Source: Otatea glauca
Taxonomy: Eukaryota > Streptophyta > Magnoliopsida > Poales > Poaceae
Direction of reading: 5' to 3'
Assembly: GCA_036346275.1 (NCBI GenBank)
Contig: JAYEVK010000358.1
Location: 124,001 to 188,000 of the forward strand
DNA length: 64,000 bases
The notes under the pieces were generated by a model, which worked only from the letters and a program-made list of their open reading frames with translations, made no database searches and was not told where the DNA came from. A program made the translations under genes and the position numbers. Positions 22,131 to 31,469 of the stretch are shown here, in pieces (position 1 is the stretch's first letter; every line of letters begins with the position of its first letter).

Positions 22131-22787
22131 TGTTGGCGTCAAAAACTTGAGGTAGGGTTTCGACAACAAACACACCGCATTTAACACCGGGTTGAGCGTG
22201 CGGTCGATTTGACTCAGAATTGACAAGGAAAAAACAATAAAATTCACTCAAGCCGATCGTCAAGATCAATCGGCTTAGACTTAATCAGCTTGAAACCGAT
22301 CAAGATCAAAGTAACAAGGTAAATTTAATTAGCCGATTAAGGCTAATCAGAGGATAAAGGCAGATCGATTCTGAAGAAGGCGATGCGCAACAAAATCAGA
22401 ATAAATCGAACCTGGGGCGTAATTGACGAAGATCAACAATCGGCGATGCGCAACTTTATTGATCAAGATTGAATTACAAAGACTAAATTACAAGAACTAC
22501 TCCTAGTCGACAGTAAAAATAGATGAAAAGTAAAGCTGATTGTTTATATGTGTTTCTGATCCTTCTGCAGCTTGCTTTGGCTCTTCCTTTATACCCTTCG
22601 GCCGATCGTGTCCTATTCCAACACGCTTCAAAGTCCATATCCGTATCGGCCTTATCTTGAGAGGTTGTTTCCCTAAAAATCTTAGTTTTACCAAACATTT
22701 CGGATTCTTTCCAAACCTCCGTTAGTTTCCGTATCTTTAACTTTATTTGCCTGATTTAGATTAACTTGCCGAATTTTGGTGCAAACA
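22131..22787 (-). repeat. 5' LTR of the Tat-like element
   Basis: 657 bp with TG and CA ends, partner of 11322-11971. It carries six copies of the GCCGAT/ATCGGC hexamer. Followed by the target duplicate CCTGG at 22788-22792. Confidence 0.95.
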
Positions 22788-22792
22788 CCTGG

Positions 22793-23784
22793 TTACAGAT
22801 TTCTTGCGCATTGCAAACCTATTGTCCTAGTACGACGACCTAAGCTATTTTCGAATTCCACCCAAGTCATTTAGATTTATCTCTAGCATGGGATTTTGGT
22901 TCTTCCGATTATTGCGTTCTGATAAACCTGACTTATCTAAGATAAATAAAGCTGATTAGTGGGTTTGCTATTGGTATTTTTAGATGAACCAGTTACTGAA
23001 GCCCACAGTGTCCTGGGTTTTCCTCGTCGTAGTGGCAGATGAACTCCTTGAATGGTTGATGATGTGATTATCTGCAGCTTAATTTGCTATATGATATGAT
23101 GCTTCAGTAATACTAGTTTCTAGTGTCGAGAGATAATTGACCTTCCCTGGTTTGTGGAATCGAATGACCTAGATGTGTAGGGAACGTGATGATCGCTTTC
23201 GATTGAACTAGGAAGTAGGAATTCAACGTTGCACCACTGATTTTTTTTGTAGAAAAAACTGTACATCACTACATGGGCAGGAGGGGAGGCGTTCTGGAGG
23301 TGCAAGATGACACCGTCCTCTGCAGCGGCTGGGCCTGGGCCTCAGTTCACGCGACGGCGACGACGCGCGCGGGTACTGCGGATGAGTTGGGAGGCCGCGG
23401 CGGAACTAGGCGCCGGTATATGTCCATGTTCATTCTGTGGCAATTAGTTTCAAAATTATCCATTGTCTACAGATTCCTTATGCTGATTTTTTACTTTTTC
23501 TTTCATTCTTTATGTATCAATATTAGTTTTGAGAAATTGACTTTGTATCTGTGCAGCATTTTTCTACTTTACACTTCCATTATATTCATAGTTCATCCCC
23601 TCCTCCCAGCACACTATTTACATTTCCTTTTTTCCTTTTGGAAAAATTAGGCAATATAGACCATGTTTTGGTTCTCTATTGCACATAATGATATGTACAT
23701 TCTGTGTTCTGTATTGTGAATCAATATGCCCATTGTTAATATGTGCTATTTTGGGTAATATGCAAAATTGAAACACCCCCATGA
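22793..23784. other. CACTA-2 block, right half
   Basis: It continues the block interrupted at 11321. 23275-23420 is a short GC-rich stretch; 23540-23690 resembles 10660-10810. No gene is recognised; the 125-codon plus frame at 23273 is not supported by any motif. Confidence 0.4.
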
Positions 23785-24430
23785 GGGTCATCAGAATCGG
23801 TTCTTATGTGGAACCGATTCTGATAACCACATAATTGGAATCGGTTCTTATATATATGATTCTGATGACGTCTCATCAGAATCGGTTTTTTGAAGAAAGC
23901 GATTGTGATGACACTATCATTAGAATCGGTTCTTATCTCTTATCAGAATCGGTTCTTTTAAGAAAGCGATTGTGATGACCACATCAGTAGAATCGGTTCT
24001 TTGACGGAAGCGATTGTGATAACCATATCATTATAATCGATTCTTGGAAGAAAGCGATTGTGATGATCCATCATCAGAATCGGTTCTTTAAAGAAAGCGA
24101 TTGTGATGACCCCCTCATTTGAATTGGTTCTTGTGGTTATCAGAATCGGTTCCACACAAGAACCGATTCTAATGAGGGGGTCATCACAATCGCTTCCTTT
24201 AAAGAACCGATTCTGATGACCCTTTATCAGAATCGGTTATTCGAAAAAACCGATTGTGATAATGTATTCATTAGAATCGGTTTCACCTAAGAACCGATTC
24301 TAAAGAGGCTTTATCACAATTGGGCTAAAACCGACTATGATAACTCCACCTCATCACTATCTAAAGACTTCGTATCGCCACTTGAACCGACTGTAATGAC
24401 AAAAAAGAACCGATTCTGATGTATAATTCT
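23785..24430. repeat. CACTA-2 right subterminal array
   Basis: About 20 copies of ATCAGAATCGGTTC or its inverse arranged as hairpins, with degenerate partners such as AAGCGATTGTGAT. The core (AGAATCGG) differs from the left array (ACTATCGG). It ends at the terminus at 24439. Confidence 0.9.
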
Positions 24431-24442
24431 GTAGTAGTGTAG

Positions 24443-24967
24443 TTATTTACTACCTTTCGTAAATATGCTTTCAATCTATTTACTGTACTTCAATTCAAGT
24501 TATTGCTTTCTGCAAAAAGAACCATATGACTATTCTTTATCAAGCCTTGCATAAATATATTACATCATTTCCCTACGGCTTGCTGAGTACTTTTTGTACT
24601 CACGGCTATATGCTTTTATTGATCAGTTGCTGAAGGAGGACCAGCAAATATTGAATATCATAAGGAATATTATGAAGACTACGTGGATTAAGAAGCCGTT
24701 CCCCAGACAATTGCCTGTGGCATGTCGAATGGTCTAAGTTATCTTTTCTGCTGCAAACAGTTTATTTTGTTTCTTAAGCCCTTAAGGCACAGTTGTATAA
24801 ACTTTGACCATAAGGTCATTTGCTCTATTTAATAATAATTTACTTCTTCTTAGTTAATTTGTTTTATGGAATGATATTTTATCTATGTTTTCACTGTGTG
24901 CACTAGCGTGATCCTAGACTAGTGCAGAATACACAAAGGGTTTCAGATTTGCAAATCCGGGTCCCGA
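24443..24967 (+). mobile_element. LTR-A, right part (3' end)
   Basis: It matches the end of LTR-B: TGCTGAGTACTTTTTGTACTC (compare about 45549-45575) and then GTGTGCACTAGCGTGATCCT, ACTAGTGC, ACACAAAGGG and the terminal CCCGACA. The 3' boundary is set at CCCGACA (24967). No internal retrotransposon domains follow, so LTR-A is a solo or truncated LTR. Confidence 0.85.
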
Positions 24968-25250
24968 CAAGGAGCGATAGCCATAGAAACATAATTGGGA
25001 GCTCAACTGAGAGAAGCTCATGCAGGCCTACTTGTTTTTGACCTAACTTGGCCAGCATGTCATCCTAAATGGCAAAACCAACCACTTGTTACGCCACACG
25101 GAGCAATACCACTATGCAAAACCGAATCAGGGTGTTATTTCAACCGGATTGTAAAGTTTAGGAGTCAAATGTCTAGTTTATAGTTCGGGATGCTTGATGA
25201 ATTTTTGATAAAGTTTAAGGTGTTATATAGACTTCTCCTTTTTAAATGAT
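24968..25250. other. Flank of LTR-A with an inverted match to 5549-5610
   Basis: The segment 25178-25245 is an imperfect inverse of about 5549-5610 (blocks AAGTCTATATA and AAAGGA). These could be the terminal inverted repeats of an older DNA transposon into which LTR-A inserted. No gene seen. Confidence 0.4.
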
Positions 25251-26041
25251 CAAAACTTACAAAGAAAATAGTACAAGGGATTAGTTAAAAGGTACGCACT
25301 TTTTTGAGATTACTCTCAAACTAAAAAAATTAAGAATTCTCTCCTAAGATACCACGTGTTATCTTCTTCATCTACCTCCACCTTTTGTCTCTTTCCTCTT
25401 CCCTATTCATTTCCCCCACTCCCTTCCTTTCTCTTTAACACAAAATTTTAACTTTGAAAATTTTAAATAAGAAGTTTCAAATAAAAAAAATTTTAACTCA
25501 AAAAATTTCAAATTAGCAAGTTTCCTCTCAAAATTTTTCAAATTAGAAAGTTTCAACTAAAAAAAATTAAATCAAAAAATTTCAAATTAGAAACTTTCAA
25601 CTAGAAATATTTTAAATCAAAAAAATTCAACTCAGAAAACTTTCAATTAAAAAAATTTTGGTTTGAAAACTTTTGATTCAAAAAGTTAATTCGAAAACAA
25701 TCGAAAGTGGTTAAAAAAATACGTCTTATTCAAAAACTTGGGAGAAATTTGAAAAACAAAAACTATTTTGAGTTTGAAGGGAATCGAATGGGGGAGGAAA
25801 GGGGGCTGAAGGGAATAGTGCCAAGTGTCGTGACAAGGGAGAAGGGAAGTGGGAGAAGCAACTAGATACTTGTCATAATGAGAGAGTATCCTCATTGAAG
25901 ATTTAACGAGGATGCCCTCAAATTAGCGATTCCCCGGTTAAAACCTTGAAGCTCGTGTGAAAATTCCGGTAATTGGCTTACTTTCTGCATCCATATTGAC
26001 ACCACATACACCAACAATAATATTTATACTATTTGCATAAG
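25251..26041. other. A-rich region with repeated TTTCAAATTAGAAA-type words
   Basis: 25440-25700 is a degenerate run of AAATTTCAAATTAGAAAGTTTCAACT. The flanks (25360-25435 pyrimidine-rich; 25790-25870 purine-rich) are roughly complementary in composition, which hints at a foldback element, but I could not define ends. No gene. Confidence 0.4.
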
Positions 26042-26720
26042 GAACTCAAAATAATTGTACATAATCCAAACCAATCAACATACTCTACAGCAGTTCAAAG
26101 TTCAAACTAGAAAGTAAGAAGGGCAAGTGCCGCTTCTTTACTTCCTTGTAAATATGTTATTACTGCTAAATTATTTCTTTACAACATATTTTGTGTCAAT
26201 TTAAGCAGAAGCAATTCTTTGGACAATATGGAAAACTCGCGATACTGCTTGCTTTCAGAATAGACCACCATCAAACCCAATTGTTGTTATCAGGATGTTT
26301 GTTTTTGGAGAGCAAAGAGGAAGATCGAGAAGCACTACGTTGGGGGGCCACCCTGCTCGAACAAGTAACAAATGAAGCCTTCCGAGAGCAGCAAGGGTGG
26401 TGACCTGGCATGTGCAGGAATGCAGGATTCTAGGGAGATGAAGATGGAGGAAATGGAAAAAGAAGCAGCCTGCAGATCAGGAAGCTTTCAAGAAAAAAAG
26501 AGGAAATATTAAAAAAACTCGTGCCGTTTTGGAGGCTTAATTTTTTTAGCTTTTCCTAGTCTAAAACTTGATCTGGTCTATTGCCGTACTTTGCTGTAGT
26601 AGTTCTGTTGGCGAACAGATTTGTGCAGGCTGATGAAGTGTGAGTCCTATCTGTCCAGCCAGATGCTCTTACTTTCTAGTTTGAACTTTGAACTGCTGTA
26701 GAAAAATATTTTGAGTTCTC
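26042..26720. mobile_element. Inverted-repeat element with a perfect 34-bp arm
   Basis: The 34 bases at 26089-26122 (starting CTACAGCAGTTCAAAG) are repeated as an exact reverse complement at about 26669-26702. Outer matches (GAACTCAAAAT at about 26042 and its inverse near 26712-26722) extend the arms. The right arm lacks ~30 bp present in the left. The interior has no recognised gene. This is probably a small non-autonomous DNA transposon; no TSD could be set. Confidence 0.6.
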
Positions 26721-26886
26721 TTCAGATAGTTCATCGGATTGCCGTTTGCATGTATCATTATCTAAAAAACTACTTGATGAAGACAAGGAAACTCACGTCA
26801 TATTTAGAATTGAAGGGCATTCTCCTGTTACATGCCGTCACCTTTGCTCGAGCATAACCAATAACAGTAGGTTGGATTCATTACAA

Positions 26887-28580
26887 GGAAATTATGTCAC
26901 CAGTGAGATCCACTCTCACTAGAAGGGTCAATAGGTAGGATTCACCATGTTTATTTACTAGAGAAAAATCAAAATAGTAGGAACAAAGCTGTTGGATTTC
27001 CCAACATGTACCATCCAGCCGGTGGATTTTGATTGCTTGTCTTTGAATCTAATATTGTGAAATCGTTACAGAGTTGCGTAAGCTTAGAACCTTGAGTACC
27101 AAACACCAAAAAGTAATTATATTAGTCGAAATATCTTATGGTTGGACATATATAGAGTCCTATCCAGAAAAAACTTTTAATGGAAATTCAACGTGTTTAT
27201 GCAATAGACGAAACCATAAAGGCAACAAATATTCAAAGAAGGTTTGTCCTTTAAATTTAACAACAAGATAGTAGGAGCAAAACTAATGGCGTTCCCAACA
27301 TCTGTTGACCATCCAGTGGTTTTGATATGTATCCATTCTGAATCCGATTTGTGTGAAAGCAATTAATCCATTATTTATAGATCCAAATGATTCTCCAAAC
27401 GTAAGCTTAGATCCTTAGTGTCAAACAAACAATCAAAAACCAATTTCTACCAGGTAAAATCTACTGGTTGGACTTAGGGGAGATCTCAAGGATCCTAGCG
27501 CGAAAAATCTCCTTTGTAACGGAAGCGGCCACCATTTCCAGAGAGGCTTATCGAAGCAACCCTTCGTTCATCTCTCGTTGACTAGTTCGTAGATTTTGAC
27601 ACATGTCTGTTTCAAATCCAGTCTAGGTAAATAATTCGAGCGTCTTCAATAAAAAAAAGTACTGAAAATCAATTAAATCAGTTGAAATCGATCATAGACT
27701 TTGGAGAATAAGAAGCATCCTCACCCAAAGAAAAACCATTTTCCACGGAGAAACCATGCACCTTCCGAGGTGACGGAAAACCATTTTTTTCAGGAAAGGT
27801 TGGACTTAGGGGAGATATCAAGGATCCTGGCATAAAAAAAATCTCCTTTTGTAATGGAAGTGGCCACCATTTCAAAGAGGCTTATCAAATCACCGCTCTT
27901 TTATCTCTTATACGTACATGCCATCTCTACGGAAGCTTTGCTAGCTAATAGCAATTCGTGAACCTACAAAAACCAATCTTTTACCTCAATAATCTGATTT
28001 CCAGTTACAGATCTCATGTGCATTGGATAAAATACGTACATGTTGTCATTTGAGCGGAAGGCAAAGGATCGCATTTAGTTTGTAAAAGTCAACAAGAGTG
28101 AGATGGCCTCTCAAAACAAGGGCCATTAGTAGGATTCAACATTTTCATTTACGGGAAAAAAACCATAAGGTGTCAAAAATTTAAAGAAGGTTTGTCGTTC
28201 AAACTTAACCAAATTAAAGACAATATACGAGTAGAGCTGTTCGAGTTCCAAAAGTCTACTTGATGGATTTTGACACATGTCCATGTCAAATGAGATCTAA
28301 AAAAACACGAGCGTCTTTAGTAAAATTTTTCTCCAAACGTAAGCTCAGACCCGAAGTGTCAAACTCAAAAAACATATTAGATCAGTTGAAATCTATCTAT
28401 CGGTTGGACTTTGGAGAAATCAGAAGGATCTTCACAAAAATAAAAAAGAGAAAAAAACCTTATCCACAGGACTATAGAAGGAGCCACCTTCTATGTCGTT
28501 GCGAAAAGCACCCATGCAGCCATGCTTTCCTCTCTTACAAACCGTCACATCCGCCCAAGCATCATCCCCTGTAGCAACCC
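26887..28580 (+). repeat. Three diverged direct copies of a ~450-650-bp unit
   Basis: Recurring blocks in the same order: a GTAGGATTCA(A/C) block (26935, 28132); GGTTTGTC(C/G)TT(T/C)AAA..TTAAC (27240, 28190); GGAGATATCAAGGATCC-type block (27479, 27808, weaker at 28415); GGCCACCATTTC..AGAGGCTTATC (27528, 27860). Copies are diverged and partly truncated. No coding potential is recognised. Confidence 0.6.
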
Positions 28581-28659
28581 GTTGGACTTACATAAAACCA
28601 CTCAATCCTGTTTTATCTCAAATTTCTCAATGATGGAATGTCCAATTGTAGATCTCCCG

Positions 28660-28900
28660 GCTTAGAGCTTTTTTGTTTTTCTTTGGATTCTCTAAAAACT
28701 GATTTTGGATTATGGTGATAGAGAAACTTATTCTCCAAAAGGTAGAATCAAAAAGCATATATAAAGTGGATTGTGGATTTAGTGTATATGGGTGGGTTAG
28801 ATTGTGAGAATCGGATTCTAAAATCGAACTGTTTATTTTTTATTCTACTTTTAGAGTTAGAATTCAGAATCAAAAGCTAAAACAAACAAACCCTTAAAAA
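28660..28900. mobile_element. Candidate hAT-like MITE
   Basis: The left end (about 28664, AGCTTTTTTGTTTTTCTTTGG) and right end (to about 28899, inverse of AAGGGTTTGTTTGTTTTAGC) are imperfect inverted repeats of ~45 bp. The interior is AT-rich. The TSD is unclear. Confidence 0.35.
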
Positions 28901-28999
28901 AGACGCACACAGTGTCGTTTGAATGGTTGAGCGAGATTAATTAAGGCGGATGATCGGATTTAGCCAGACCAAGCGTGTAAAAGTCCATTGGCGCACAAG

Positions 29000-29110
29000 A
29001 ACCTGTCACCTGGGGAGGGGGTCGGGCGCCGATGGTTTCACGTCTTCTTCTCCCGCCGGAAAAAAAAACTAGGGTTTGCGGCGCTTCGGAGTCAAGGTAG
29101 GCTGCCGGTC
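29000..29110 (+). other. Possible orphan first exon / 5' UTR
   Basis: A GC-rich segment with AAACTAGGGTTTGCGGCG, then a possible splice donor AAG|GTAGGC near 29096, resembles a plant 5' UTR with first intron. No following exon is visible before the hAT insertion at 29560. It may be a broken host gene or captured DNA. Confidence 0.25.
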
Positions 29111-29559
29111 AGCCACGGACCAAGTCTGCCGCTGCAATGCCTGCATGTGTTATGATGTGCACAACTCCTGTTTTGACCGGGCGTTTCTAACTTGTAATGT
29201 TCCAAGCACGGAACTGACGCACCTGTTCGATTTGGAGCGTGGTAGGTAGGTGTGGATTTATGTGCCATGCATGGCGATTCGATTGACGTGTAGTTACTGT
29301 GAGTCTGTGATCACTAGGGGCTGGCTATCAAGCTACCTCAACTGGCTCTTAGATCCGTAGTGCGAGGCACGAAAGATACATTAGATCTTCCTATATTTGC
29401 TTTGTTATATATGCGGCTGCAAATTCCTTTTTGTAAATAGTCGGATATGAGTTTTGATAGTAGAAAGTCCCTGCTCTTATTTCGATCCCATCGGCTCACG
29501 AGACAATGGCAGAAAAGAAAACTACGGTTTTGTTAGTTTTGAGCGGAATATATATATGC
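29111..29559. other. Unassigned, intron-like
   Basis: AT-rich with a GT at its left edge. No frame or repeat was identified up to the hAT element. Confidence 0.3.
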
Positions 29560-30776
29560 TAGGGGTGGGCACTTTTAAATCAAAATCGAAAAACCGAACC
29601 GAATTAACCGATTATTTCGGTTTTTTCGGTTTTCGGTTCGGTTTTTATTTTGACGCTATTCGGTTTTTAGTTTTCGGTTCGGTTTTATAAATTCAGAAAC
29701 CGAATAAACTGTTTTCACCGAATAGTACTCGGTAGTCTCGGTTCGCCACTCACCAGAGGGCATCGGCTCTCTACGGTCCCCACTTCAATTCCCCAATCGC
29801 CAGGTCTAACCCTACCCGGCTCCCTCCCTCACGGGCTTAATACGCTCCCCAATCCGTAGTAGGTGGAGCCATGGAGGAGCTCGGCGGCGGCCAAATCTAG
29901 CACGCGCGGAGGCGGTCGGCAGCGGCGGGGCCTTGGCCGCGTGGTCCTTGAGCGGAGGCGGCCGGATCTTGTACATGGAGGCGCGGAGGTGATGGCGACA
30001 CGAGTGGTCCTCGTGCGGAGGCGCTCGGATCTGGCGTGCTGACCTCGGGAGGAGGTGCTCAGCGGCGACGGTGGCAACTACAGCCTCGACCGTGCGGTCC
30101 TCGGGCGGCAGCGATAGGGCAGCATCCAACGGCAGGCCTCGTGGCGCGTAGTCGAAGGTGAGGTGGAGGACAAGCCCCGTCGATGGACTGCGGTGGTGCG
30201 CTGCAGCTGTCGTCATGGTTCCGGTTCCAACTTCCACCCGACTGACGACGAGCTGGTGATGCACTACCTCCCCCTGGCCACGCTGGTCATCGCCAAGGTC
30301 GAACAGTGGCAGCTCTCAGGTCTGCAATCAATTGATTGATCAATCTCTTGAGTGAGTTGGTTCTTCAAATCAATTATTGTGTTAATGGATGGATGGATGC
30401 ACGCGCGTGTGTGATTGCAGAGAAGGCGATGGGAGGGGCGGAGTTGCTAGACAATGTATCTTGTTGCTACTAGACAATGTTTCTTGCTGCTGCTATCTTG
30501 TTGTTCCCTGCAACATGTACTTTGTTTTATCTCATTGCTAAGAAGCTACTACAATCTCATTGCTAAGAAGCTACTACAATTTTCTTGTTCTGTACTTCTG
30601 TTAGATGCTTGCTGGTTGAAAATTCGGTTAACCGAATAACCAAATTAACCGAACCGAATTAATTCGGCTAATTCGGTTCGGTTTTTCTGTCTATTCGGTT
30701 TCAGTTCGGTTTACAGATCTCAAAAACCGATAAAACCGAACCGAAAAAACAAAAAAAAACCGAATGCCCAGGCCTA
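29560..30776 (+). mobile_element. hAT-type non-autonomous element carrying a NAC gene fragment
   Basis: The ends are TAGGGGTGGGCAC (left) and the inverse of TAGGCCTGGGCATTCGG (right). Flanks are ATATATGC (29552-29559) and ATATATAC (30777-30784), an 8-bp duplication with one mismatch, the length expected for hAT. Both subterminal regions are dense in CGGTT/AACCG words (29580-29720 and 30620-30770). The GC-rich core (29740-30470) includes a NAC-domain fragment with its intron. No transposase is present. Confidence 0.8.
30183..30465 (+). pseudogene. Captured NAC transcription-factor fragment (subdomain A)
   Basis: ATG at 30183 gives MDCGGALQLSSWFRF; after a small frame-shifting insertion the next frame gives FHPTDDELVMHYL, then PLATLVIAKVEQWQLS. 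NAC proteins begin with (L)PPGFRFHPTDEELV..YL, then a PL..II.EVDLYK..PW.LP stretch. A 101-base intron (30320-30420, GT...GATTGCAG) joins in phase to EKAMGGAELL, where NAC proteins have P(E)KA..GE.EWYFF. The conserved Pro-Pro-Gly is Ser-Ser-Trp, and the five-residue segment after YL is absent. The frame stops at TAG just before 30470. Everything after the first few residues of exon 2 is missing. I infer capture by the hAT element. Confidence 0.82.
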
Positions 30777-30784
30777 ATATATAC

Positions 30785-31469
30785 TCCGGTTTTGTTTTTT
30801 AATGTCTAGTTCGCTATTTTTATTGCATCAGTCGAAACAATTTGGTTCGTTCTAGCTTCCTAAGCTTCACTTAGCCATTTAGACAATATTGTCATATGTA
30901 TGTGCGGGCCATCTCAATCGGCTCGCGAGTTGCAGTTGAGCTGTCCATCGGCCCAAACCGAGCTACCTCTGTAACACTCTGTGACTCTGGTATAACATAT
31001 GCTTAATATTTTATCATCGTTTATATTTTTAGAAAAACTAGGGCACACTACAGTGTCCTAGCCTTATTCGATGGGACAGTGTTTTGCCATTGGATTAAGT
31101 GTGATTGAACGGATCTGAGAGACTATAGCTATCCACTAGAAGCATCGATGACTCCATCTGTCTTTTTCTCTCCATTCCCAATCCACATCCCTTTTCTCTA
31201 AATATTTATCTCCTCTTTCTATGTTAAGCAGCAAGTACCACTGGTCAACTTGCAGCCCATTCAATGTGGTTGACCTCGGCAGCGTAGAGGCTATCCAACT
31301 CCTAGCAGCGATCAAGCACAATTAACACGTAGCGGAGGATGCTGTGGCTTAGACATGCAAGCAAGACATGGGTGCAGCGGCAGCGAACATGCATGAGGAG
31401 GGTGCGGTGGTGGCTCTCAAGCACCCGTTGCGGTCACATTCTCGCTTGTGAGCTCCTCATCTTCTTTGT
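30785..31469. other. Unassigned region
   Basis: No convincing gene or TE end. The minus frame at 31136-31321 has no recognisable motif. Confidence 0.3.

Larger units (their letters stand above)
11322..22787 (-). mobile_element. Complete Tat-like Ty3/gypsy retrotransposon, TSD CCTGG
   Basis: The two LTRs (11322-11971 and 22131-22787) both begin TGTTRGCGTCAAAAAC and end GGTGCAAACA. CCTGG is duplicated at 11317-11321 and 22788-22792. gag-pro-pol is on the minus strand in the order gag, protease, RT, RNase H, integrase, so the right LTR is the 5' LTR. Sequence just inside it (minus) contains GCACGCCGGTGGGACC, a plausible primer-binding region. Between integrase and the left LTR lies a plus-strand gene with a PMD domain. 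That layout, with a long antisense ORF after pol, fits the Tat lineage. The whole element is saturated with GCCGAT/ATCGGC. Many reading frames are broken by single-base changes. Confidence 0.95.
7841..24439 (+). mobile_element. CACTA-2, complete deletion-derivative element with TSD TAG, split by a gypsy element
   Basis: The left end is CACTAGTACAGAACGG and the right end is the inverse of CACTACTACAGAATTAT. TAG is duplicated at 7838-7840 and 24440-24442. Without the nested 11.5-kb gypsy element it would be about 5.1 kb. The order is left array, collapsed TNP2-type transposase (8583-9468), internal array (9955-10350), GC-rich block, transcript-like block, [gypsy], the rest of that block, right array. 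It landed in LTR-A, whose sequence continues after the right TAG. The transposase lacks its core, so the element is non-autonomous. Confidence 0.92.

Noticed and set aside
15916..22269. Numerous plus-strand frames opposite pol and gag
   Set aside because: They are shadows of the minus-strand retrotransposon domains; no motif supports them.
29812..30264. 150-codon minus-strand frame, His/Pro/Arg-rich
   Set aside because: It is antisense to the NAC fragment and GC-driven; the NAC motifs on the plus strand explain part of the interval.
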